Shown here piece by piece: positions 39,102 to 47,172 of a DNA stretch of 64,000 nt (the first letter of the stretch is position 1; each line of letters opens with the position of its first letter). This DNA comes from Arcobacter arenosus. Lineage in GTDB: Bacteria > Campylobacterota > Campylobacteria > Campylobacterales > Arcobacteraceae. Under the pieces are notes generated by a model. That model saw nothing but the letters and a program-made list of their open reading frames with translations. It was not told the DNA's origin and searched no databases. The DNA is taken from NCBI RefSeq assembly GCF_005771535.1, contig NZ_VANU01000005.1, positions 240,213-304,212 on the forward strand, read 5' to 3'. The translations under genes and the position numbers were made by a program.

Positions 39102-39755
39102 TTAACTTATCTTTTCTAAGCCATTATTTTTTAATTTATAAATTGTTGGTGTTAACTTTTCAATAAAAGTTTTATGGTGAGATACAATTACCATTGATTT
39201 TTTTATAGAGTTTAGAATATTAATTATTCTTATTTCTGCATCTTCATCTAAGGCATTTGTAGGCTCATCAAGTAAAATAATTTTTGGTTTTGTAATTAGT
39301 ATTCCTGCAAGGGCTACAATTTTTTGTTCCCCTCCACTTAAATCATAAATATTTCTATTTTCTAAGTGTAATATTCCTAACTCTTCAAGCATTTTAATTG
39401 AGTTTTCATAAGCCTCATCTTTTTTTACACCCTTTGCCCTTAAAGCAAACATAACATCCTCTATAACTGTTGGACATAAAAAATGATCACTTACATCTTG
39501 AGGTAGATATCCAATATCACCCCTATAAGCTCTAAAATCTTTTTTTGAGTTCATCTTATCATGGAATAAAAAAATCTCACCCTCTTTTGGAGGGATTAAT
39601 CCTGCAAGGATTTTTAAAAGTGAACTTTTACCACTTCCATTAGAGCCAACTATTGCAACCTTTTCTTCATGGGAAACATTTAAAGTAACATCTTTAAAAA
39701 CCTCTTTTGTTGAAGTTTCATAACTTATATTTTTTAAATTTATAGAACAACTCAT
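39102..39755 (-). CDS. nikO: Nickel ECF transporter ATPase NikO
   Basis: 218 residues. I chose the ATG at 39755 because it overlaps the nikQ stop by 4 nt (ATGA) and has AAAGG seven bases upstream; a longer in-frame start at 39782 is less likely. Walker A GSNGSGKSSLLKILAGL, Q-loop YLPQD, signature LSGGEQKIVALAG and Walker B IILLDEPTNALDE are intact. The assignment to nickel rather than cobalt comes from the NikK/NikL neighbours. Confidence 0.88.
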   Translation of the reverse strand: MSCSINLKNISYETSTKEVFKDVTLNVSHEEKVAIVGSNGSGKSSLLKILAGLIPPKEGEIFLFHDKMNSKKDFRAYRGDIGYLPQDVSDHFLCPTVIEDVMFALRAKGVKKDEAYENSIKMLEELGILHLENRNIYDLSGGEQKIVALAGILITKPKIILLDEPTNALDEDAEIRIINILNSIKKSMVIVSHHKTFIEKLTPTIYKLKNNGLEKIS

Positions 39756-40396
39756 ACAAATACCTTTACATAAAGCATACAAACTAAGAATAATAAAATT
39801 ACATCATAATAAGAAAGTTTAGAATTATTTATTAAATAAATCCTTCCACCAAAACCCCTTAATTCGAAAGAATCCTGTAAGGCATTTGCTTTAATTATTG
39901 ATTTTACAAAAATATGCCCAAACAGATTTCCATAGGTTTCATAGGTAAACATAGATGAATTGGCCCTAAACCCCCTTGCCCTTAAAGTCATTTTTATTTT
40001 TTTAAGTTCATCATTTAAAGTTTGTATCATTTTAAGTGTAAAATAAACTGAACTTACTACTTTTTTAGGAAATCTTAATTCATTTAAAGCTCTAACAATA
40101 TCATAACCACTTGATTGTGAAAAAAGTAAAAGATTAAAAAATACAATCATATTTGTTCTAATATAGATATTTATAGCCTCTTCAAAACTATCTTGAATAA
40201 GTAAAACGACAAATATCATTAGGATAAATAAGTTAAGAAAAATCAGTTTTTTTATAATACTAAAAAGAGATTTATATTCACAAAAAGTCACAAAAAATAT
40301 AGGTAGAACATATAATAATTCGACTTGATTAAAACTAATAAAAATTGAGTACAAAAAAGCACATATTAATAGTATTGATGAGTTGAATCTATTCAT
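39752..40396 (-). CDS. nikQ: Nickel ECF transporter T component NikQ
   Basis: 214 residues, CbiQ/NikQ family, with about five membrane spans in the first 120 residues and the coupling helices that carry the Ala-Arg-Gly motif in KKIKMTLRARGFRA (about residue 135-148) and SFELRGFGG. It links NikO to NikM. Order in the operon is K-M-L-Q-O. Confidence 0.87.
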   Translation of the reverse strand: MNRFNSSILLICAFLYSIFISFNQVELLYVLPIFFVTFCEYKSLFSIIKKLIFLNLFILMIFVVLLIQDSFEEAINIYIRTNMIVFFNLLLFSQSSGYDIVRALNELRFPKKVVSSVYFTLKMIQTLNDELKKIKMTLRARGFRANSSMFTYETYGNLFGHIFVKSIIKANALQDSFELRGFGGRIYLINNSKLSYYDVILLFLVCMLYVKVFV

Positions 40397-40403
40397 AATA
40401 TTT

Positions 40404-40895
40404 CTATCTTTTTATTTTTTTTAATAAAAAGAAAACTCCTGCAATAACAAATAGAGCAAAAATCATTTTTAAAATTTCATTTTGTTCTGTTTTTTCTCTA
40501 AGCATCTTAACTTCAGATTTTAATCTTGCATTTTCTTCTTTAAGTATTTCTAATTCATTAGGTTTTTCATTGGTATTACTAACAATTGGTTCTTCTTTTT
40601 TTAAATCATTTAAAATCAATGAAGAAGATGCCCCATGCCCCTCTTGTGTTTTAACTTCAACTATAATAGTTGAAGATAATTTTGAGATTAGATATTCACC
40701 CTTTGAATCTGTTTTGCCACTTTCAAGCAGCTTACCATTTTCATCTTTTACTTCTAAATCACAATTTTTACAAAAACTTCCACTTGCAAAATATGCACTA
40801 GCAAAAACACTATTACCCTCTTGGTTTAAAAATAGATTTAATTTATGTGCAAATAAAAAATTTATAAATACAAACATCAATAAAATAGTTCTCAT
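40404..40895 (-). CDS. nikL: Nickel ECF transporter accessory protein NikL
   Basis: 163 residues. Signal-like start (MRTILLMFVFINFLFAHK), a periplasmic beta domain (about 20-90, with a CKNC pair), a short coiled coil (about 112-138) and a C-terminal membrane span (ILKMIFALFVIAGVFFLL). This is the layout of NikL, the small accessory subunit of NikKLMQO systems. It overlaps nikM by 4 nt. Confidence 0.8.
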   Translation of the reverse strand: MRTILLMFVFINFLFAHKLNLFLNQEGNSVFASAYFASGSFCKNCDLEVKDENGKLLESGKTDSKGEYLISKLSSTIIVEVKTQEGHGASSSLILNDLKKEEPIVSNTNEKPNELEILKEENARLKSEVKMLREKTEQNEILKMIFALFVIAGVFFLLKKIKR

Positions 40896-41494
40896 AATCC
40901 TGCCTCTTTTAAAATATTAGGGACACTCTTTTTTAAATAATTTATTAAAAACAATGTTACTAAACCCTCTATAACCATTGCTGGGATATTTGCTAAAATA
41001 ATTGTATAAGCTGCAAGTAAATACTCTTGTTTTGCAAAAACTAATATCAGGCATAAAAATATTGTTGCAAGAAATACAGATAAAAAACCAATTACAAAAT
41101 ATTTTATTTTTTCATTCAAAAAATTTAATATTCCACTTTTAGTCAAAAGATATATTAAAAAAGCAGGAAGTGCCATAATAATTAGATTTGCTCCTAATGA
41201 GCTTAATCCTCCATATCCTAATAGGGTTGCTTGCAATAAAAGAGCAATTGCAATTGCAAGAAAAACTCCACTTCCAAGAAGAATTCCAATAACACCAATT
41301 AAAACCAAATGAATTTGTGTAGGTCCTAATGGAATATGTACAAATGAAGCTATAAAAAATATTGCACTCATTGCAGAGATTAAGGCAATATTTTTATTTT
41401 TTAGATTTTTTAGTGATAGAGCAACTAAACCTAAAGAGATTATAGAAGTTGCAATAACTACATCACTTGATAATATTCCATCTGAGATATGCAT
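40892..41494 (-). CDS. nikM: Nickel ECF transporter substrate-binding component NikM
   Basis: 200 residues, CbiM/NikM family. The N terminus MHISDGILSSDV supplies the metal ligands (amino group and His2) known for this family, and FVHIPLGPTQIHLVLIG holds the other conserved histidines. About six membrane spans. It lies 3 nt after nikK. Confidence 0.92.
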   Translation of the reverse strand: MHISDGILSSDVVIATSIISLGLVALSLKNLKNKNIALISAMSAIFFIASFVHIPLGPTQIHLVLIGVIGILLGSGVFLAIAIALLLQATLLGYGGLSSLGANLIIMALPAFLIYLLTKSGILNFLNEKIKYFVIGFLSVFLATIFLCLILVFAKQEYLLAAYTIILANIPAMVIEGLVTLFLINYLKKSVPNILKEAGL

Positions 41495-41497
41495 TTT

Positions 41498-42214
41498 TTA
41501 ATAAACCTTTACCCACATAAGTGCACCATTTTCAATTGGATACATTTTACCTTGAAATTCCTTTTCACCCTCTTCAATTAAAGCTGCGAATCCCCACCAA
41601 CCTTTATGATTCATAACAAATGAAAATACTCCATTATCATCAGTTTTAACAACTTGAGTAATATGTGCATCACTTGGTGCTTTAAGACCAAATTCATTGT
41701 AAAGTTCAACTTCTACTTCAACATTAGCTGCTGGTTTTCCATTATGTAAAACTTTACCTTGGAAAAGGTTTCCAGAATAAAGACCAAAAGGTTTTGTCAA
41801 TGGAATAATCTCATATTTTAGACCAAGTGGTTCATCCCAGCCATCTTCTAAACCAAATGCACTAATTATTAATTTTGGTACATGAATAATATATTTTTCT
41901 TCAGCAGGTTCAAAATATGCTTCAGGAACTGCATGAAATTTATAAACACCTGGTTTTTTTACTTTATACTCACTGCTCCATGCTTTGTGCTCAAGCTTTT
42001 TAGTCTCTTTTAATGGTAATTTTTCATCACCTAAAAATATACCTTTAGGTTTAACCATAGTCATACCAGTTTGTTCAAAGGGATGAATAAACATTGCATC
42101 AAATTTTAAAGTTGATTGCTCTTTTGATTGAATATTATCTGTGTTAGATAAAAAAGTTAAGAAATGTGCATTAGCACAAACAGCTAAAAGTGTTGCTAAA
42201 ATCAGTTTTTTCAT
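41498..42214 (-). CDS. nikK: NikK-like periplasmic nickel-uptake protein (DUF4198)
   Basis: 238 residues with a signal peptide (MKKLILATLLAVCANA) followed at once by HFLTFLSN, a possible metal-binding His at the mature N terminus. The rest is a DUF4198 beta-sandwich protein (AMFIHPFEQTGMTMVKP, then GKVLHNGKPAANVEVEV). First gene of the nikKMLQO operon. Nickel would serve hydrogenases or urease encoded elsewhere. Confidence 0.82.
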   Translation of the reverse strand: MKKLILATLLAVCANAHFLTFLSNTDNIQSKEQSTLKFDAMFIHPFEQTGMTMVKPKGIFLGDEKLPLKETKKLEHKAWSSEYKVKKPGVYKFHAVPEAYFEPAEEKYIIHVPKLIISAFGLEDGWDEPLGLKYEIIPLTKPFGLYSGNLFQGKVLHNGKPAANVEVEVELYNEFGLKAPSDAHITQVVKTDDNGVFSFVMNHKGWWGFAALIEEGEKEFQGKMYPIENGALMWVKVY

Positions 42215-42320
42215 TATTACTCCTAAATAAATTTAGGAAATTATATGATTGAAGCTTTTATATAACAATAAATATTTTGATAACTTATGTATTTTTAGAA
42301 CCAATATGAATAGTTATTTA

Positions 42321-42767
42321 CTATTTATATATAACGGTTCTAATATTTTCTCCATCTATGTTTCTCATTTCATCATATTTTTTTTGATAAAAAACCTTTT
42401 CTTCATAGGGTATTGGAAACCTAATAGATTTATATTCTACTAGTTTACCATCTTTATAAACACCACTTACACTGGCATAAACCCAATAAAAACCTTTATC
42501 TTTTCTAAGATTTTTAACATACCCTTGCCATTTTTGTTCAGATTCTAGTTTCGACCACATCTCTTTAAATATTCTTTTTGGCATATCAGGATGTCTTACT
42601 AGATTGTGTGGTTTACCAATTAATTCATCAACTTCATATCCACTAATACTTGCAAAAGTCTCATTTGCATATGTAATTTTTCCACTTAAATCAGTTCTTG
42701 AAACAATTAGTTCATCTTCAGGAACAATTGTCTCAATTAAAAATTCGCTTTCAGAATATTCTTTCAT
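42321..42767 (-). CDS. Aer/CetB-like PAS sensor protein
   Basis: 148 residues consisting of one PAS domain close to the N-terminal FAD-binding PAS of Aer: DLSGKITYANETFASISGYE, GKPHNLVRHPDMP and KDKGFYWVYASVSGVYKDG. No membrane span or signalling domain, so it matches CetB, which in Campylobacter pairs with the chemoreceptor CetA for energy taxis. No cetA is visible here. It follows napD by 18 nt and could be read from the nap transcript. Confidence 0.82.
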   Translation of the reverse strand: MKEYSESEFLIETIVPEDELIVSRTDLSGKITYANETFASISGYEVDELIGKPHNLVRHPDMPKRIFKEMWSKLESEQKWQGYVKNLRKDKGFYWVYASVSGVYKDGKLVEYKSIRFPIPYEEKVFYQKKYDEMRNIDGENIRTVIYK

Positions 42768-42784
42768 CTTAAAAACCTTTAATA

Positions 42785-43168
42785 TTAATCAATTTTATCA
42801 AACTCTTCTGCAAAGCCTTCAAGGTTTTTTCTTTTTAAATCACCTCTATACATTATCTTATTTGGGTCAATATTTTCATCATTTAACATTTTAGGAACTA
42901 AATCTGCATTTTCTAAAACTTCAATATGTTCATCTAATTCATCTTCACTATATGCCATTTGCATATCTGCACTTGCCACATGGGGAATTGCTTCAATAAC
43001 TCTTAACTTTTCAAGTTCCTCTTTAACTCCACTACCTTCAATAGTAACAATGATTCTACCCTTTTCATCATGTAAATGATAATCACAAGCTTCACACTGT
43101 TTTAAACTTTCAACCACCTCATCAAGATATTTTGGTAAAGTTTGTACTACAATACTAGATACATTCAT
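42785..43168 (-). CDS. napD: NapA maturation chaperone NapD
   Basis: 127 residues. The first 80 form the NapD ferredoxin-like fold (MNVSSIVVQTLPKYLDEVVESL, GRIIVTIEG). The remaining acidic tail is longer than in E. coli NapD (about 87 residues). NapD binds the Tat signal of NapA and delays export until the cofactor is inserted. Last nap gene of the cluster. Confidence 0.88.
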   Translation of the reverse strand: MNVSSIVVQTLPKYLDEVVESLKQCEACDYHLHDEKGRIIVTIEGSGVKEELEKLRVIEAIPHVASADMQMAYSEDELDEHIEVLENADLVPKMLNDENIDPNKIMYRGDLKRKNLEGFAEEFDKID

Positions 43169-43178
43169 TGTTTTCTCC

Positions 43179-44126
43179 TTATTTCAATTTAAAATAGTTT
43201 ATACTTGAATCATCACTACTTACAAAAACTTCATCTTTATTTTTAAATAAAATTTGCGTTAAAGTAGCTTTTTGTCCCTTAAGATTATATAATTTTTCTT
43301 TTGTATTAACATCAAATATTAAGACTTCATTTTTTTCATTATAAGCAATACCACCAAGTTTTGCCTTTGGACTTAAACCACAACTATAAAGTAAAAAATC
43401 AAACCTCATTGAATAATCTGTAAAATCTTTGTAAACAACGGCTTGTCTATCTTGTCCCGCTGTTAAAATAACACCATTTTTGTAATCTATTTGATAAACT
43501 TTATCTAAGTTTTTATTTTTATTTTCACCAAAAATTTGAGCATTCTCAACTTTTATTTTTCTAACAATTCCACTCTCATCAGTTGTAACTAAAACCTTTT
43601 TATCTTCACTCAAAGAAAAATCAGAAAATGATGAAGCACTAACTTGTATAAGATAATCTAGTTTTTCTTTTTTTAAATCATATATTCCAATTTGATTACT
43701 AAGTAAAGCAAAAACTATTTTATCTTTTGAGATAAAGTTTGCTTTTTGAATAAAATACTTTTTATCTATATCAATCACTTTTTTTAAGTTCTCATTTTCA
43801 TAAATAAAAATATTTCTATAACCTTTCATACCTTGGGATACTATTAATAGTTTATTATCAATTAAATCTATAGAATATATTTTTGCAGGGATTATATCTC
43901 CCATAAAATCTTTAATCTCAGGAATATTTATCTCTTTTATTTTTTCAGCTGTAAAAGTATCAAAAACTTCAACTTTTCCTTCACTAGTACCTGCATATAA
44001 ATTATTGTTTTTATAAACTATAGATTGTACAGTTCCACTAGCTTTAAATATTTTAGAAGGTTCTAAATCCTCCATTGCAAATAAATTTATAAATAAAGCC
44101 CCTATAACAATAAAGATTTTATGCAT
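43179..44126 (-). CDS. napL: NapL-like periplasmic WD40-type protein
   Basis: 315 residues from the ATG at 44126, chosen because it gives a signal peptide (MHKIFIVIGALFINLFA) and overlaps the preceding stop by 8 nt (ATGCATAA). Internal repeats look like a beta-propeller (VQSIVYKNNNLYAGTSEGKVEVF, QIDYKNGVILTAGQDRQAVVYK and others). NapL is found in Campylobacterota nap clusters between napB and napD; its role in NapA maturation or electron transfer is not settled. Confidence 0.85.
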   Translation of the reverse strand: MHKIFIVIGALFINLFAMEDLEPSKIFKASGTVQSIVYKNNNLYAGTSEGKVEVFDTFTAEKIKEINIPEIKDFMGDIIPAKIYSIDLIDNKLLIVSQGMKGYRNIFIYENENLKKVIDIDKKYFIQKANFISKDKIVFALLSNQIGIYDLKKEKLDYLIQVSASSFSDFSLSEDKKVLVTTDESGIVRKIKVENAQIFGENKNKNLDKVYQIDYKNGVILTAGQDRQAVVYKDFTDYSMRFDFLLYSCGLSPKAKLGGIAYNEKNEVLIFDVNTKEKLYNLKGQKATLTQILFKNKDEVFVSSDDSSINYFKLK

Positions 44127-44427
44127 TCGGATTGAAGCCTGTATCATCTTGTTGTCCGTTGATTTTATTAATCTCTTCTTCGTACTCTTTTTGTAAAACA
44201 GCCATTTTATCATTTAAATCTTGATAACTTACAGGACTTAATGTTTTTGATTTTGTCCAAACTACTTCTATATCGTTTGCATAGTCTTCACCCATAATTT
44301 CAATATTTTTTTTGTATTCTTCTAAATCATTGCAAGTTACTGTTTTTTCGCCTAAAGTATCAGTTAATTCTATAAACCAATCCCCTGGATTTTTTTCATC
44401 TACGTGTGATATAAATTTAACAGCCAT
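44119..44427 (-). CDS. Small conserved nap-cluster protein of unknown function
   Basis: 102 residues, acidic, no signal peptide and no cysteine motif apart from one Cys. It reads as one compact soluble domain (WFIELTDTLGEKTVTCNDLEEYKKNIEIMGEDY) followed by a helix with KMAVLQKEYEEEINKI. It lies 3 nt after napF and overlaps napL by 8 nt, so it is part of the nap unit. I do not recognise it. Confidence 0.75.
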   Translation of the reverse strand: MAVKFISHVDEKNPGDWFIELTDTLGEKTVTCNDLEEYKKNIEIMGEDYANDIEVVWTKSKTLSPVSYQDLNDKMAVLQKEYEEEINKINGQQDDTGFNPNA

Positions 44428-44430
44428 CTA

Positions 44431-44913
44431 CTAACTCCTCTTTATTTTTATTGCATTTGTTGGACATACACTTACACAAAAGCCACAACTTGTACATTTT
44501 TCTTGATTTATACTTGGTCTAAACATTCCAATAAACTCTATTGCATCGTCCAAACATGGGTCTTTGCAAGAAAAACACATTGTATTATTCCAACTTAAAC
44601 ATTGTAACATCTCTATTTCCAACTCTGCAATAATATACTTTTTTTCATCAAGGCTTAAAACCTCACTTGGGCATACGTTTGCACACTCATCGCAATAAGT
44701 GCATCCCCCCTTTGAAAAATCTATTATAGGTGTTTGTTTTTCATCTAAAACAATAATATTCTCTTGACAAATAGTGATACATGGTTTATCAACACATTCT
44801 ATACACTCTTTGTCAAAAGAATCTAAATCTTTATAATATGGTGGTCTAATTACGGTCTCTTTTTCCTCTTTTCTTGAAGGAAAAAGAGAACCAAAAAGTT
44901 CTCTTCTTTCCAT
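44431..44913 (-). CDS. napF: Ferredoxin-type protein NapF
   Basis: 160 residues. Four Cys-rich sites are visible: CIECVDKPCITIC, CTYCDECANVCP, CFSCKDPCLD and CTSCGFCVSVCP. NapF is cytoplasmic and is thought to help load the Fe-S cluster of NapA before export. It lies 6 nt after napB. Confidence 0.9.
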   Translation of the reverse strand: MERRELFGSLFPSRKEEKETVIRPPYYKDLDSFDKECIECVDKPCITICQENIIVLDEKQTPIIDFSKGGCTYCDECANVCPSEVLSLDEKKYIIAELEIEMLQCLSWNNTMCFSCKDPCLDDAIEFIGMFRPSINQEKCTSCGFCVSVCPTNAIKIKRS

Positions 44914-44919
44914 AATAAT

Positions 44920-45525
44920 CTATTTCATTAAAGTATCTAAACCTTCAGTAAGGCTTGTACCTTCCCAAGAAGATTTTGAAGCTCCATCTTTTGAAGTATA
45001 TTCAGCTTGGAAAGTATTTTCAACTAACTGACCTTCACTTTGAGGAGCATGACATTGAGAACAGTTAAATCTTGCACCCGCCAATGTTTGCATTTCAGAA
45101 ATTGCAATCTCATTTTTCATATTGTCAATAGATTTCTCAAATTTTTTACCATCAAATTTATGAGTTGGTCTAAAATTTGTCATATGTGACTTTGGATATG
45201 GTAATGCATTTAATGTCTCCGCAACTCCTGGCGTATGACAACTTACACATTGGTTATTGTCAACTGTAATTGGCAACATACCTTCTGTACTATGAGGAAT
45301 CATAGGTGGAGCATCTTGAAATGCTCTAACAATTTTTGTACTAGTCCCAGCTACTGCTTGTGAATATTTTGTTTCTTCAGGTGTTACTGTATTTTCACTA
45401 TATAAATCAACTTTTCTAAGTCCTAGTGATTCTTCACTAACAGTCTGTTGAGCTGCAGCACATCCAGCTACAAATAAAACTGAAGCAGAAACAATACCTA
45501 AACCTATTTTAGTAATTAGTCTCAT
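44920..45525 (-). CDS. napB: Periplasmic nitrate reductase dihaem cytochrome NapB
   Basis: 201 residues with two haem motifs, CVSCH (about residue 93) and CSQCH (about 155), and the distal His-containing segments PPMIPHS and YPKSHMTNFRPTHKF. It passes electrons to NapA. The leader is MRLITKIGLGIVSASVLFVAGC, in which FVAGC fits a lipobox, so this NapB may be lipid anchored. It overlaps napH by 4 nt. Confidence 0.93.
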   Translation of the reverse strand: MRLITKIGLGIVSASVLFVAGCAAAQQTVSEESLGLRKVDLYSENTVTPEETKYSQAVAGTSTKIVRAFQDAPPMIPHSTEGMLPITVDNNQCVSCHTPGVAETLNALPYPKSHMTNFRPTHKFDGKKFEKSIDNMKNEIAISEMQTLAGARFNCSQCHAPQSEGQLVENTFQAEYTSKDGASKSSWEGTSLTEGLDTLMK

Positions 45526-46346
45526 GCTAATTCTCCTTTGCTATTTTTATTTTTTATTAAATCTCGAATTGAAAAATTAAGTGCGTCATCATCACATACT
45601 TCTATGCATCTTGCGCAATTTGTACACTCCCCAGAAAGTACTTGTTCAGATTTTTTACCAACCATAGAAAGTACTTGAACCTCAGGACAAACCTCTTTAC
45701 ACTTCATACATAAAGTACACTTTTCCTCTTCGTAGTCAACTCTTATTAGGCTAAATCTACCTATTATTGAGTAAACACCACCAATAGGACAGATATGACC
45801 ACACCATCCATTCTTTAAAACAAAAAGATCAAAAAGAAAGATAACTACAATTGCAGCCCATCCAAAGCCCATGCCAAAAATTATCCCTCTATGAACCATA
45901 GAAACAGGAGAAACAAATTCAAATGCCGTTATTCCAAAGGCAAAAGAGATTACAAGTGAAATTGCAATAACCCAGTACCGCATACTTCTACTTGCAGGTT
46001 GTTTCTTTTGAATTTGATTAAATCCAAGTTTTCTTCTTAAGTAATTTGCTAAATCAGTAATCATATTAACTGGACATACCCAAGAACAAAATGCTCGTCC
46101 TCCAATAATCCCATAAAATAAAACTGCTATTAATAATCCTAAGAAAATATTATTTGCAATTATTGCCCCGGCAACAAACATTTGTAACACTGCATATGGA
46201 TCACTCATTGGAATAAAACCAAATATTAAAGAAGAACTTAAGTTCCCCATAAGTATATTCCATCCCCATGCATTTGCACCAAAATACAGTACCATTAAAC
46301 TAATTTGAACGACTCTTCTTAGAATCAAAAATTTATTCTTAATCAT
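45522..46346 (-). CDS. napH: Membrane ferredoxin-like quinol oxidase NapH
   Basis: 274 residues with four to five membrane spans, the CxxxCP motifs FCSWVCPVN and GWCGHICPIG, and two C-terminal [4Fe-4S] sites (CTLCMKCKEVCPEV and CTNCARCIEVC). With NapG it replaces NapC as the quinol-oxidising route in Campylobacterota. It overlaps napG by 8 nt. Confidence 0.93.
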   Translation of the reverse strand: MIKNKFLILRRVVQISLMVLYFGANAWGWNILMGNLSSSLIFGFIPMSDPYAVLQMFVAGAIIANNIFLGLLIAVLFYGIIGGRAFCSWVCPVNMITDLANYLRRKLGFNQIQKKQPASRSMRYWVIAISLVISFAFGITAFEFVSPVSMVHRGIIFGMGFGWAAIVVIFLFDLFVLKNGWCGHICPIGGVYSIIGRFSLIRVDYEEEKCTLCMKCKEVCPEVQVLSMVGKKSEQVLSGECTNCARCIEVCDDDALNFSIRDLIKNKNSKGELA

Positions 46347-47133
46347 CTAAAAGTCCTTTCATATCATTTAATGTATCAACAGCTTTTCTTTTACTTCGTT
46401 CTGTTGTTGTTGTTTCCATTGTTGCATTTTCAAGCCTTTTTTCATCAGCTTTATCCCAGCCTTTGATATAGTGATCTCCCACTTTACCTAAAGCAACTTC
46501 CCTTGGTAATACAAAGATTGCTGCTTTTTCAGTTACACAGGCATGTTCACAAAGACCACAACCTGTACATACATCACTATCAACTACTGGTTTTAAAAAT
46601 GCATGTTTTCCTGTTCTACTATTTTTCTCATATTCTAATTTTATAGCTTCATCCATCAATGGACAGGCTCTATAACAAGCATCACATTGAATTCCCCAAA
46701 AAGCGATACAGTTTTTTGTATCAACTACTGCTGTTCCCATTTGAGCTTTATTGATATTAAGTCTATTTTCACTTGAAACTTTTTTAATATCTAAAGCATC
46801 CGTTGGACAAACAGGTACACATGGTATATCTGGACACATATAACATGGAATATCTCTTGGCGTAAAAAACGGTGTTCCAAGAGGTAAGTTATCTCCAGGT
46901 TTTGCTAATTGAAGAGTGTCAAAAGGACACGCTTCAACGCACATACCACATTTGATACAAGTTTTTAGAAAATCCTCTTCTTTAAGTGCTCCAGGTGGTC
47001 TTAGTGTTAGTTGAGAAGCTGTAACCTCATCAACATATGCACTCCAAACAAAACCACCAAGAACAGCAAGACCTGTTGCCCTTGCTATATTTAAAAAGAA
47101 TCTTCTTCTATCACTAATTGGTTCTTTTTTCAT
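46339..47133 (-). CDS. napG: Ferredoxin-type protein NapG
   Basis: 264 residues. A Tat signal (SDRRRFFLNIARATGLAVL) is followed by four [4Fe-4S] sites: CIKCGMCVEACP, CYMCPDIPCVPVCP, a CIAFWGIQCDACYRACP site and CTGCGLCEHAC. It takes electrons from NapH to NapB/NapA in the periplasm. It follows napA by about 40 nt. Confidence 0.93.
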   Translation of the reverse strand: MKKEPISDRRRFFLNIARATGLAVLGGFVWSAYVDEVTASQLTLRPPGALKEEDFLKTCIKCGMCVEACPFDTLQLAKPGDNLPLGTPFFTPRDIPCYMCPDIPCVPVCPTDALDIKKVSSENRLNINKAQMGTAVVDTKNCIAFWGIQCDACYRACPLMDEAIKLEYEKNSRTGKHAFLKPVVDSDVCTGCGLCEHACVTEKAAIFVLPREVALGKVGDHYIKGWDKADEKRLENATMETTTTERSKRKAVDTLNDMKGLLDD

Positions 47134-47172
47134 CTTTTTCTCTTTTTGATTTACTTAAAAGTATCTACTATA

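Noticed and set aside
42215-42320. NikR operator or nickel riboswitch before nikK.
   Set aside because: Only imperfect AT-rich dyads could be found, mostly on the downstream side of the PAS gene start; no convincing motif.
44127-44213. Longer napL reading frame starting at 44213.
   Set aside because: The extra 29 residues are basic, lie inside the preceding gene, and hide the signal peptide that begins at 44126.
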